Assembly (NCBI RefSeq): GCF_047495875.1
Contig: NC_092497.1
Span: 72,449,463 to 72,513,462 of the forward strand
Origin: Pithys albifrons albifrons
Taxonomy: Eukaryota > Chordata > Aves > Passeriformes > Thamnophilidae
Length of the DNA stretch: 64,000 nt
Direction of reading: 5' to 3'
The position numbers and the translations under genes are program-made. The notes beneath the pieces were generated by a model. That model worked only from the letters and a program-made list of their open reading frames with translations, searched no databases and was not told the DNA's origin. Shown here one piece after another: positions 43,101-50,209 of this stretch (position 1 is its first letter; each line of letters opens with the position of its first letter).

Positions 43101-46100
43101 CACTTTTATGACTTCACTGGCAGTTTCTGTTGGCTCAATTGGGTTAATAACCAGTTTGTTTTCTAGATCACATTCTTCCAAAACTGCAAATTCAGAAAGC
43201 TCCTGAGTATCAGAAGAGATGAGCTGATAGAATTTGTTCATCTTTCCTGGTTCATAGTCCTGGGTGCTGCCACTTTCAGAATGTGTCTCTACCTTCTGCA
43301 TTGCTACTTCATGCTTTGAATCAAAATCTGCCTCTTTACTCATATTTGACCATATGTGAATTGGCTGACTATATTTGTCTTCAAGATCCACCACAATCTG
43401 AGAAGATGGGATAGAGGCATGCTTACCTCCAGACTCCTGGCACACATCAGGACTGCTTGATGACTCTGAAATGTTGTCTTGGTCACAGTGACTTAAAATA
43501 TCAGGATTTTCACCATCTGATTTCACAGTGACAATCTGCTCGGCATTAATCCACAGGTCAGGTTCTACTGAAAACAGCTGATTACTTTCTTGTGTGTTAT
43601 CCTGTAAAATATCTGGAACAAATGCAGTTTGGGGAACTAATGTATTCCACCCTGGGCTTGACTTTTCTGTCATTTCAAAAGACAAGTCTTCTACAGTGAA
43701 AGCATCTGGCAGGGAGTTGTGCACTTCTAGATTTTCACAGGTGTCCTGCTGTTGTTCTTGACAAATGAGACTTGCATTTCCCTCATTGTCTTTTGGTAGA
43801 TCCAACATAATGATTGCTTGGACTGATGTATTTGGTACAGCTTGTTCCTTATCCGAAAAAGAATGTTGTGGGGTCAGCTGGCTTTCCTTATCTGTAGGAA
43901 ACAACTGCTCTGTCAAGTCCCTTTCTTCTTTATGTGGTATGAAAGCATCACATTGTTTGAACTGTACAGTGTCTTGATTTCCCTGACTGTCAGGACTATT
44001 GGTAGGATGTACTAGCCTTTCATTTTCTTTTTCATCAGAGTACAGAGGGGCAGGCTGATTTCCAAAATTACCTGAATTAGAGAAATGTGCTTGTGTTAGT
44101 TCTTCATCTTGTGAAGGTGAGCAACAGGAGTCTTCCTTACTATTTGTTAACTGGTTTGATTCAGAGTGACTTGAAACAGAATTCTGGTCTTTCAATTGCT
44201 TTTCTTCACAAGGTTGTAAATTCCAGCATTCTGAATTTATCTGGTTATTTGGAAAACCAAATGTTTCTACTGTGGATTTTGGATCAGTTCTTAAATCATC
44301 TTCCAGTGACATACTCCATATATCTACAGCTTTTGAGGAATACTCTTCTTTATCACCAACAGCAAAACTTGGTGTGGCATCTCTATTCACTTGATACAAA
44401 TATGTGCCTTCTCCACTACCTGTTTTCTCATTGAAAATATTCCCCTGAGTTTTTTTATGAATTGTTTCAGAGTGACCTAAATATTCAGAAGTCATCTTAT
44501 GCTCAATAGACTCAAGAGTCACATCCTCCTGTAGTACCTTCCTGGCTTTAATTGATTCAGAATTTTCATTGAAGATGCCTACCTGGGCCTCCTCTCCCAC
44601 CTTAGTCTTTGCATCTAAATTGTCTTCATTTGCTTCAGGACTTGTTGCATTGGACTGAACATAATTGTCTCCAATTTCAGATGTCTTATGCTGTTTGTTT
44701 TCACACACTGAATCTTCAGGAATCACTTCTGAACACGTCTCTGAATTCTCTGAAACCTCATTTATGTCAGGACTTGATAAAGAAGATACAGGATCATCAT
44801 CTACATGGGCATTCCAAAAATCTAAGCTTTTAGGAACTTGGTTTTGTTCAACACTTGTTTCAAATCCTTCTTCATATTCATTCTGAAATTCATTCCTTTT
44901 ACAAGAATCTTCAAGATTTTTATTATTTTTAATCTCCCACATATCTCTACTTTTGTGATGACTAGAAGCTGGAGGGTCTCCCCACATATTCAGAGATGTG
45001 TCACTCAAATCAGGACTTGTTCCACTTGAGTGTGCATAATCATTTATTGAATTACTCCACACACTATCTTCTTCCAAATAACTTTTGATGTGTATATCCT
45101 TTGAAAGGCTACTTGTGGTATTTGCCATTTCAAGGACTTTGCTTGTCTCAGGACTTGTTCCAGGAGATTGCAAATCTTCACATGGCTGTGAATTCCAAGC
45201 AGTTTGGGAGAAACTGTCATTAAGCACTACACATGACTCTTCACAAAGATTATTAGCAGGTTCTAAATTTTCAGAGTTTTCATTTCTCCCAGCACCTATT
45301 TCACGTGAAAATGATTTTTCTGCCACAGATATATGTGTAATGTCAGGAACACTAACATATCCAGAAGGACTCTTCTTGAACTCATCTATGAAAGAATTTT
45401 CCTCAGTCCCCTTCAGTTCTGAGCTATTTTTGAAAGATACTAACTCAGAATTACAAATGTCTGGATAGTTAAGAGTCACTTCATGTAAGCCTTTTTTCTC
45501 TTCTCCCAGAGTTTCCTGTCGTTCATGCATCAAAGGAATAGATGTGGTTATGCCACAACCACTCTCTCCAGAGTCATTCCAGATGCCTGAGCTTCCAGGC
45601 ATTGTAGAAAAATTATTTTCAGGATTATCACTATTGTTATGAGAACTTTTAGAGATACTTTCCATGTAGGGACTTGTTGCATCCTCTGTCACTGTAGCCT
45701 CTTTTTCAGCTTTCTCAGAAAGCAGCTGTGACATTTCACTATAATTTTCATTTTGTGGTGTGGGGTCATCAAAAGATTCATAATTTCTGCCTTCTTTAGA
45801 AGCACATGAAGAAGATTCTGTCTTATTCTGCAACAAGTCTTTCATCTCTTCCTGACTAATTTGATTGCTTTGATTGGAAAATGACTCATTCTCTGTAACT
45901 AACACTTCCAAACTAACACTATTCCTCATTTTTTCTGGGAAGGTGGAAACTTCTGTTGTCGACCCATATTCTTCCAAATTTGCTTTACACAAACGTTCAC
46001 TGTCCTCTGACACTGGCTTATTACAAATGTCACTAATCATCTGTTCACTTGCCTCATGTCTTCTGTTATATTCTTTTCCTTCCTGAGAGATGACAGTGGC

Positions 46101-49100
46101 ATTGTTCCAGCCTTTCTTTTGACCTTGCTCACTCTGTAAACTCCATGAGTTCAGTTGCTGCACTGAATCCTGACTATCCAGCTCTGCATCAACATGAGCA
46201 GTGTTTTGTTCTGCCTTCTTACTAAGTATCTCACTCTGTAAGTCATGTATTTTCAGATCCAAACTATTCCCTGTGTCCAAAGTTGGTGTAGATGTGTCTG
46301 TGTCTTCTACAGGAGCCCTGTCCACTGTTTCTACATTGTTGGCTGCCATCTGTCTAGAATTTAATTCATTCTGTGGTGGTGATAAGTCATTCACTGTTTG
46401 ACTATATGCAAGTCCTAATCTTCTGTTTTCAGATAAATTTTTTTCACTGGTATATATCCTGGTTGAAAAACATGGATTAGCTGTTTGTTCTGAATTAAGA
46501 AAAAGTTTAGCAGAGGCAGAAAGACCAGTAATGTTAGAATTTCTTTCTTGTAACTGGGTGATGTTATTAAGAGGAGTGTTCCAGATGTCTGTATTTCCTG
46601 TGCTTGAAAAAGGCACAGTGCTAGGAGATGATTGTTCCTTGCTTACTTTCTCAAGTACTTTCAGCTCAGCCAAATTTGTGTTCATGAATTTACCAGTAAC
46701 TGTTTCTTCATAAAAATCTTTGTTCTCATTTTCTTTTTCATCTTCCACATATGTAGGTGATACATATGAATCAGATGTTGAATAATTGGTGTCTGGTGGA
46801 GAAACAGCTAAATCTTCCCCTATATTTGAAGAACTAAGGTCTGAGATTTTATACAAAAAGTTATTCTCCCATGGCACCACTACTTCTGTTACATCCTTCC
46901 TGATGTTTTTATCAAACATATTCCAGGTATTTACATTTTCAAATTGTTTTGGTCTATGTTTAGGGTCACCAAATAATTTTTTTTCACCTGTTTTCAGCTT
47001 GGAATTATTTTGCATATTGTTGAAAACAAAATCTGTATTTTCAGATTTCCCATATTCTTCTACTGAATAACTTCCTTTATCTCTGGCTTCTAGATTTTCC
47101 TCAGTCTCATTGTCTGCTGTGATTTCTGAAGAATCTGATAAACTAATTTTTGATATGGCCCATTCCTCAGGAATATTCACTGATTGTTTTTCTCTATCCA
47201 GTTCAGGCACATTCCATACATTTTCTGAGGATCTAGCAGCATCTCCTTCATCAGACTTGGTCCAGACTTTGTAAGAATCTCCAGCTAGCTGACTACCTTT
47301 TTCTTCACACCATGCATCTGACGTCATAGGTGTTGGCTGACTGACCTTCCATGGATCAGTAAAGCTCTCCAGTTCCTGGTTTGTCTCATCTACAGAAGCA
47401 GTTTGCAAACGGGGATGTTCACTGTTTTTCTCTTGATTACTGTGGTTCCAATTATCTTGTTTAAGCTGATTATCCCACAGACCTGCTCTCATGTATTCCA
47501 TTTGCTTTGGCTGTTTTTGGAGGAACACAGAATCTGAGGCTCTTCTATCAATATGTTCTTGTAGCAAGGGACTTTCTTTAGAATCTTTCCATAAGACAGG
47601 ACTCTGAAATACAGATTCCTGCTCACTTGAACTCCATGCATCAGCATTTCTGGATTCTAGCTCAAAGCCATCCCACCAGCTCCCATATCTAACACGGGAC
47701 TGAGAATAATTTGGGCCATCTATTTCATTAATTTTTTTTATGACATCTTGTGAGAAGATTAAAGGCTGCCCATTATCTAATGGTGAAGTTTCTACTAGAC
47801 TGTTCATAGGAGTGGGTGGAATTCTTGAATCAGCAGATTTCAATATTTCTGGTGAAGAAGAACCAGCTTCAACTAAATTGATCAAACTTGAAGTTTTCTC
47901 ACACATTTCTCCTGGATTCTCATCAAATTCAGCCAAATTGTCTTCCTCATTCTTTGTCATTTGTAAGTCAGTTGCATAATTTGCTGTATCATTTTCTAAT
48001 AGGTTTGCCTCATCAAGTTCTTTCTGCACAGTGAGTTGATGCCCTTCTGATGAATTGCTATTAAGGAAATAGTCATCTTCTGGGGAACAATTGGCAGAAT
48101 GAGAATATGACTCAGATGGAGCTGTAACCACAGGTACTAGATCAAAATTGAAAAGATCAAAGTTATCACTGTTGTTTCCTGACTGAGGCTTTTGTTCTTC
48201 AGCTATTCCTCCTTCAGGAATAGGGCTATAGGAATCAAAGCCAGGCAGAAGACTGTGATGGGGAGCAGCACCTTCTGCAACAGGGCTATCATCACTAAGG
48301 AAAACAGAACTCTCCTTGGAAGATCGGCTGCTTCTAATGGTCGCCAATCCACTGTCTGGACTCACAAGGTCTACATTAACATCAGTGTGGGCTTGCATTG
48401 ATCCATTTAGGTCTTGAGGGTTTTCTATAAAATTGGCAGAACTGGGTTGTGGTTCTACATCAGAACCATATAACTCCATAATACCAGAAGATCCTTGTGA
48501 GAGTGGAGCACTTCCAGCAACAGCTTCTGTAGAAGAAGTTCTACTGTTGGATACCATTTCTGGTTGCCTTCTATTTATAACTTCCTTAACTAAAACAAAA
48601 ATTTGATCACAGGTCACCAAAGAATTTTCCTGATGATAAATGAGAATTTGGTCACATTCACATTCCACAGGATCCAGTTCCAAACAAGGATTCTGACATT
48701 CTTCTAATTCACAGCAGATCTGTTGAAAAATACAATATTTCAGAAGTCATAATCATGGGCATAAGGGCACATAGTGAAAACTTCACCGCCATATCTCTTC
48801 CTATTAACCTATTTCTTGGCCATTTTGCTGTGGCATCCTTATTATGATCCCTAAATAGGTAAGTGTTAGAAGATCAATACAAATTAAGTGTTATAGAATT
48901 GGTCAGAAATGATACCATTTGATGTTCCAGTTCACTTCTTAGGAACAGAAGATCCAAAAAAGTGTTTAGTTGTTACCTTAAAAAAATCTGAGTAAAACAT
49001 ATAATGGTACATTAGAAATGTGTTTATAGAATGGGATAATTATATTAATAAAATAAATGCATTTATATTGACCTTGAAAACAATGGAGTCATTTAGCCAC

Positions 49101-49863
49101 TATCCCTAAAATGAGAACTTCTTTTAAGACTGAGAAAAAGGTGCAAAAAGTTGCCACTGAGATGGTTTCTTCCATCTCAGGATAAATGCAGTTAAAAAAA
49201 AAAAAAAAAAGAAGGACATGGCTTTGGATAAATGAACATCCTAGTAAAAATCATGTTTCATTTAAGAGCTCGAATTGTTTAGGAATAACATATATGTATA
49301 TGAGCTCTGGTTATTACCACTTACAATGCACTTGTTTTCCCTCATTGCCAAAGACCCATTTGTGTAGATCACAATATAAACCCAAGCCAAAACTAGTGAG
49401 GAAAAAAAAAAAGGAAGAGCATTGTAGCTGAATTGAAAAATCTTGAGTCTTTTGGTATTTCTTGTACCTATACACTTTTTCTCTTAGCTTGGTCTGAAGC
49501 AATAATAAATATCACAAGTCTTTCATTTTGCCTAATATAAATAATGCAGCCATTTTAAATAGCTGCTCAGTTGCTGGCCAACCGCTAATACTTTTTGACC
49601 TCCCTTAATTAATCAGCACCTTGATACATACTATCTAAAAATAAATGAATATTTCCCCCCACCCCAGGAAAAACATTACCCATTTTTTTTCCCCAGGTAC
49701 TTACTTGATTGCCTAGTTCTACATTTTCTGAGTATACTGCTATTTGTCGTTTTGTTTGCTTCTCATCTGACAAACAGTTGGTCAAAATGACAAGCACATC
49801 AAACCCATATTTATCTATGAATGTTTTCAAGTCACCAGTGAGACTCCTGTGTAACATGCAGTC
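1220..49863 (-). CDS. PRUNE2: PRUNE2 (BMCC1/BNIPXL) gene, 3' portion, 11 coding exons
   Basis: The joined exons give 2809 residues plus a stop. Exon lengths are 159, 6517, 832, 80, 201, 177, 103, 132, 87, 99 and 43 nt, and every junction keeps frame. Order in the protein: end of the prune-like DHH/DHHA2 region (residues 1-53 of this assembly), a very long acidic Ser/Asp/Glu-rich linker (about 54-2625), then the BCH domain (about 2626-2790). This order is specific to PRUNE2. The family is known as a cytoplasmic, mainly neural protein; its BCH domain is related to those of BNIP2, caytaxin and p50RhoGAP and has been linked to RhoA signalling. Mammalian PRUNE2 is about 3.1 thousand residues, so only roughly the first 250 are missing, upstream of 64000. 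Human 9q21, where PRUNE2 lies, corresponds to the avian Z chromosome, so Z linkage is likely but not shown here. Confidence 0.95.
1263..3737 (-). other. PRUNE2: PRUNE2 intron, no other gene seen
   Basis: GT-AG intron between exons 3738-3836 and 1220-1262. Ordinary AT-rich sequence. The one clear internal feature is the G/A-rich tract at 2509-2580. No transposon was recognised. Confidence 0.85.
2509..2580 (+). repeat. Purine-rich (GGAA/GGGA) simple repeat
   Basis: About 70 bp of near-pure purine on the plus strand, with many GGGA and GGAA units and a few pyrimidine interruptions. It would be a C/T-rich tract in the PRUNE2 pre-mRNA and may be polymorphic in length. Confidence 0.8.
3738..3836 (-). 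CDS. PRUNE2: PRUNE2 exon: BCH domain C-terminal helices
   Basis: A 99-nt exon with acceptor tctgtgtttcag and donor GTCAA|GTAAGT. With the flanking bases it encodes [33 protein letters not shown] and K. It aligns with mammalian PRUNE2 [14 protein letters not shown]...HIPESIIK. The [11 protein letters not shown] pattern is the conserved end of the BCH fold. The phase 2 ending (AA) plus A of the next exon makes Lys. Confidence 0.96.
3837..6688 (-). other. PRUNE2: PRUNE2 intron, no other gene seen
   Basis: GT-AG intron of about 2.85 kb between exons 6689-6775 and 3738-3836. AT-rich with short T runs. The short open frames in it have no recognisable content. No repeat family was identified. Confidence 0.85.
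6689..6775 (-). CDS. PRUNE2: PRUNE2 exon: BCH domain RhoGAP-like basic motif
   Basis: An 87-nt exon with acceptor ttttttacttag and donor ATAAG|GTATGT. It encodes [20 protein letters not shown] and ILAVTRPFI. With the preceding DR it makes [16 protein letters not shown], the basic motif that BCH domains share with p50RhoGAP. In family members this region takes part in binding Rho-family GTPases or RhoGAP partners. All key residues (Arg-Arg-Leu-Arg-Lys-Asn-Leu and His-Pro) are present. Confidence 0.97.
6928..7059 (-). CDS. PRUNE2: PRUNE2 exon: BCH domain ([19 protein letters not shown])
   Basis: A 132-nt exon with acceptor acttttatcag and donor CGACG|GTGAGT. It encodes [40 protein letters not shown] and IDR. 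The [12 protein letters not shown] and [15 protein letters not shown] strings are diagnostic of BCH proteins and unchanged from mammals. A very short intron (152 bp, 6776-6927) separates it from the next exon. Confidence 0.97.
7060..10703 (-). other. PRUNE2: PRUNE2 intron, no other gene seen
   Basis: GT-AG intron of about 3.6 kb between exons 10704-10806 and 6928-7059. I see only AT-rich unique-looking sequence. Confidence 0.85.
10704..10806 (-). CDS. PRUNE2: PRUNE2 exon: BCH domain core ([13 protein letters not shown])
   Basis: A 103-nt exon with acceptor gtttttttccacag and donor TTCCT|GTGAGT. It encodes [20 protein letters not shown] and [15 protein letters not shown]. This is the first core strand/helix portion of the BCH fold (CRAL-TRIO/Sec14-like) and is nearly identical to mammalian PRUNE2. 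It differs only at a few positions, such as Thr-Asp-Tyr-Asn after the Ser-Ser-Arg. Phase 2 at the end (CT) joins C of the next exon. Confidence 0.96.
10807..15115 (-). other. PRUNE2: PRUNE2 intron with one solo LTR
   Basis: GT-AG intron of about 4.3 kb between exons 15116-15292 and 10704-10806. Apart from the ERVL-type LTR at 11967-12535 it appears to be unique AT-rich sequence. The longest open frame starts inside the LTR and runs out of it, so it is not a gene. Confidence 0.85.
11967..12535 (+). mobile_element. Solo LTR of avian ERVL type, with GGAAT target duplication
   Basis: The 569-bp element begins TGTGCTGGGTTTGACTGAAA and ends GGTTAAACAACAACA. It is flanked by a perfect 5-bp duplication GGAAT (11962-11966 and 12536-12540). 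The inside is recognisable as the common avian ERVL LTR: GAGTTAATTTCC near the 5' end, a block with CCATATGGCATTATGCTCAG before AAAGAGCCAGAGG, GTGAATGAATTCCTTGTTTT, and a degraded polyadenylation region before TTATCTCAACCC. No internal retroviral genes flank it, so it is a solo LTR left by recombination. It is antisense to PRUNE2. Confidence 0.93.
15116..15292 (-). CDS. PRUNE2: PRUNE2 exon: start of the BCH domain
   Basis: A 177-nt exon. It reads [40 protein letters not shown] and [20 protein letters not shown]. The [22 protein letters not shown] string is the characteristic opening of the BCH domain in the BNIP2/caytaxin/PRUNE2 family. The acceptor (gatttttag) has a short, weak pyrimidine tract, and an LTR insertion begins only about 60 bp upstream of it. 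The donor is GGAG|GTATGA. The last codon is completed by the GA that opens exon 10704-10806. Confidence 0.96.
15356..15911 (+). mobile_element. Solo LTR with GTTAC target duplication
   Basis: The element runs from TGTGGTAGTTTTGGC to GCTCAGCCTAGCACA. It is flanked by a perfect 5-bp duplication GTTAC (15351-15355 and 15912-15916). It has TG...CA ends, a TATA-like AAAATATAAAAACC near 15795 and a 3' end (GGCATTTTGCCAGCTCA) resembling that of the LTR ending at 54747, so the two are related subfamilies. A 5-bp duplication fits ERVL-type insertions. It sits 64 bp upstream, in gene orientation, of exon 15116-15292 and is antisense to PRUNE2. Confidence 0.88.
17129..17160 (+). repeat. (GT)n microsatellite, interrupted
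   Basis: About 32 bp of GT dinucleotides with a TTT and a TAT interruption. Confidence 0.85.
17359..17971 (-). mobile_element. Solo LTR, same family as 54124-54747, minus strand
   Basis: Read on the minus strand it runs TGTTAGTGGTTTAGCTAGG to GCTCAACCCAAGACA. Across most of its length it matches the plus-strand element at 54124-54747. Shared blocks include ACTTGAGCTGGGCTG, ATTCCATACCATATT, CTGTATAAATACATATAG (promoter-like TATAAATA) and the 3' end. Flanking 5-mers read on the minus strand are TGAGG and CGAGG, a target duplication with one mismatch. No internal ERV genes flank it. It is in the sense orientation relative to PRUNE2. Confidence 0.88.
18696..18896 (-). CDS. PRUNE2: PRUNE2 exon: conserved acidic pre-BCH segment
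   Basis: A 201-nt exon with a long T-rich tract before acceptor taag and donor CAAG|GTAATA. It encodes [20 protein letters not shown], then [20 protein letters not shown], then [20 protein letters not shown] and SFEYTGQ. It is almost the same as mammalian PRUNE2 and similar to the pre-BCH region of BNIP2 and caytaxin. The repeated D-T/S-P-D-E units form a strongly acidic stretch just before the BCH domain. The donor GTAATA is somewhat weak. Phase 1 at the 3' end matches the AAGAG start of the next exon. Confidence 0.95.
18897..19795 (-). other. PRUNE2: PRUNE2 intron, no other gene seen
   Basis: GT-AG intron of 899 bp. Its 3' end carries an A-run on the plus strand (18899-18913), which gives the pre-mRNA a long U-rich polypyrimidine tract before the exon 18696-18896 acceptor. 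Nothing else was seen. Confidence 0.85.
19796..19875 (-). CDS. PRUNE2: PRUNE2 exon: [11 protein letters not shown] segment
   Basis: An 80-nt exon with acceptor tttatctctcag and donor CCCG|GTGAGA. It encodes [20 protein letters not shown] then STEMRP and supplies the first base of the next Glu. The DVGMDIP core is shared with mammalian PRUNE2. It contains in-frame ATG codons, the first at MDIPLAES, that could start a short BCH-only isoform from an internal promoter; that is inference. It is separated from the preceding exon by a 21-kb intron. Confidence 0.93.
22241..22357 (+). repeat. G/T-rich low-complexity tract
   Basis: About 115 bp made mostly of T runs and GGG/GGGG runs on the plus strand, ending in about 15 T. 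At least six G-runs of three or more fall within about 75 bp, so the non-template strand relative to a plus-strand transcript could form a G-quadruplex. In the PRUNE2 pre-mRNA it would be A/C-rich. Confidence 0.7.
24938..25425 (-). mobile_element. ERVL-type LTR, minus strand, diverged
   Basis: It starts TGTCATGGTTTAAGC on the plus strand and ends about CCCAGCCAAAAAAAGGACA. In reverse complement it has the layout of the avian ERVL LTR family seen at 11967-12535: GTGGGTTGAGATA, then a block resembling AATACTCCTTTGGCCAG, CACGTGCTTGCTCA, TTATCAACATTATT and CCAGCCAAAA. The part after GGTTGAGATAGGAATC is more diverged or from another subfamily. I could not find a clean target duplication, so the ends are approximate. 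Confidence 0.78.
26380..26990. other. GC-rich island of unknown origin in intron
   Basis: About 600 bp that are clearly more G+C- and CpG-rich than the surrounding AT-rich intron, with edges that look abrupt. A 211-codon open frame runs on the minus strand across it, but its translation (Cys/Pro/Ser/Leu-rich, no family recognised) looks like a by-product of composition. A TATA-like CTTTATACTACC lies on the minus strand near 26560. It could be an unrecognised LTR or other insertion, or a regulatory island. I cannot decide. Confidence 0.35.
28089..28140 (+). repeat. (TATC)13 microsatellite
   Basis: Thirteen perfect TATC units in 52 bp, a classic tetranucleotide microsatellite and probably polymorphic between individuals. 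Confidence 0.97.
28281..28332 (+). repeat. Perfect 26-bp tandem duplication
   Basis: The 26-bp unit beginning GCTGCTGCTTTCACTGCTGC occurs twice back to back (28281-28306 and 28307-28332) without a mismatch, which suggests a recent slippage or duplication event. It is itself CTG-rich. Confidence 0.9.
28784..28879 (-). other. Candidate in-frame cassette exon of PRUNE2
   Basis: Between an AG (28881-28880, context gtgattagtag) and a strong donor ACAAG|GTAAGT (GT at 28783-28782) lie 96 nt open in the PRUNE2 frame. Joined to the GA of exon 40933-41764 it reads [20 protein letters not shown] then [12 protein letters not shown], and the final AG plus G of exon 19796-19875 gives Arg before LVQEDVG. 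The phase is right at both ends and the length is a multiple of three. The chosen acceptor has a poor pyrimidine tract. A better one 11 nt upstream (tattatttag) would put the reading frame out. I do not know a mammalian counterpart. It may be a coincidence. Confidence 0.3.
33937..33946. promoter_or_regulatory. Palindromic E-box GTCACGTGAC
   Basis: A perfect 10-bp palindrome of the type bound by USF, MITF or TFEB proteins. It lies about 115 bp upstream, in gene orientation, of a good donor (AAG|GTAAGC, GT at 33815-33814), which could end an alternative first exon. Functional use is inference. Confidence 0.25.
35300..35782 (-). mobile_element. LTR-like fragment, probably ERV
   Basis: In reverse complement it starts TGTCATGAGCTTGGAAAC. 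It has a TATAA-like GAGGGTATAAGAAGTGC about 240 bp in, followed by a U5-like segment containing CCCGTCTCGGCTCAAGCTGG. It is richer in G+C than its surroundings. The layout fits an avian ERV LTR. I could not define the far end or a target duplication, so family and limits are uncertain. Confidence 0.4.
36818..37050 (-). mobile_element. CR1 LINE 3' fragment, minus strand
   Basis: The plus strand reads GGTTTGGGTTGGAAGGGACC, then AAAGATCATGTGGTTCCAAC and GGGCAGGGACACCTTCCACT. These are the reverse complement of the conserved CR1 3' end. The match fades near 37050. The element is 5'-truncated, as most CR1 copies are, and lies in the sense orientation of PRUNE2. Confidence 0.92.
40933..41764 (-). 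CDS. PRUNE2: PRUNE2 exon: end of acidic linker
   Basis: An 832-nt exon starting two bases into a codon (acceptor ttctttag) and ending two bases into the next (donor CAGA|GTAAGG). It opens [20 protein letters not shown] and contains [16 protein letters not shown], which corresponds to the mammalian PRUNE2 segment MDYILVNREEN. It ends [17 protein letters not shown]...[10 protein letters not shown]. The terminal part lines up with the mammalian stretch around NEWEMLSPQ. The leftover GA joins the G of exon 19796-19875 to make Glu, giving [10 protein letters not shown], so no intervening exon is required. The divergent sequence fits a disordered linker. Confidence 0.93.
41765..42202 (-). other. 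PRUNE2: PRUNE2 intron, 438 bp
   Basis: Short GT-AG intron between the giant exon and exon 40933-41764. The open frame of the giant exon runs on about 60 nt into it before a stop. No other feature. Confidence 0.9.
42203..48719 (-). CDS. PRUNE2: PRUNE2 giant exon: acidic disordered central region
   Basis: A single open exon of 6517 nt (2172 codons plus one base), with acceptor tttttcaacag and donor TATG|GTAAGA. It begins [19 protein letters not shown], finishing the prune-like part through [12 protein letters not shown]. It then passes the highly conserved [20 protein letters not shown] block (about 48290-48370). Other blocks recognisable as PRUNE2 are [12 protein letters not shown] (about 47785-47830), [20 protein letters not shown] (about 47625-47690), [15 protein letters not shown] (about 46750-46810) and [13 protein letters not shown] (about 43490-43530). 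Composition is rich in Ser, Glu, Asp and Asn, with isolated Trp residues and many S-P-D/E motifs. I see no folded domain and no transmembrane segment. It ends RRSPY plus one base and joins exon 40933-41764 in frame. An exon this long without a break argues for strong coding constraint. Confidence 0.97.
48720..49704 (-). other. PRUNE2: PRUNE2 intron, 985 bp
   Basis: Phase-0 GT-AG intron between exon 49705-49863 and the giant exon. It contains an A run at 49195-49210 and nothing else recognised. Confidence 0.88.
49705..49863 (-). CDS. PRUNE2: PRUNE2 exon: end of the DHHA2-type region
   Basis: This 159-nt, phase-0 exon of 53 codons has acceptor tgtatttcag and donor CAA|GTAAGT. It reads [15 protein letters not shown]... 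and then [10 protein letters not shown] and [15 protein letters not shown]. These match the C-terminal part of the prune DHHA2 region, just before the big exon, in mammalian PRUNE2. In prune-family enzymes the DHH and DHHA2 domains form a phosphodiesterase/exopolyphosphatase active site. The catalytic DHH residues would be on earlier exons outside the window, so activity cannot be judged here. The next exon also starts in phase 0 and continues with [12 protein letters not shown]. Confidence 0.93.
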
Positions 49864-50209
49864 CTGAAATACAGTAAGAAATTAAAATAAATGTCAGCAT
49901 TCCTTTTTTTTTATCCAAATCTATGGTAAAAACAGCCAGAAATTTTAATAAGTGTCAGCATCTGTAGCAGGCCAAAGAATTCCATTCCATTTGACAAAAC
50001 AACTACGTGCGTAAAAAAGAAGTCAAGAACCTGTCTCACAGCACAATATGGACTCATTTCTGAAAACCATTAAAATACTAAATGCAAGTTTTACCTTTTT
50101 GAAACTGCTGGTGAAACATAATTCTTACTTTTCCCTGCTATTTGCTTTTGCAACATGGCCTAAAAGTACTCCAACATCAAGACTAGTGTATCTCCATGAT
50201 CAAGAAATC

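Noticed and set aside
43765..48401. Many 60-127 codon open frames on the plus strand opposite the giant exon
   Set aside because: They are antisense shadows of the long coding exon and show no splice or promoter context.
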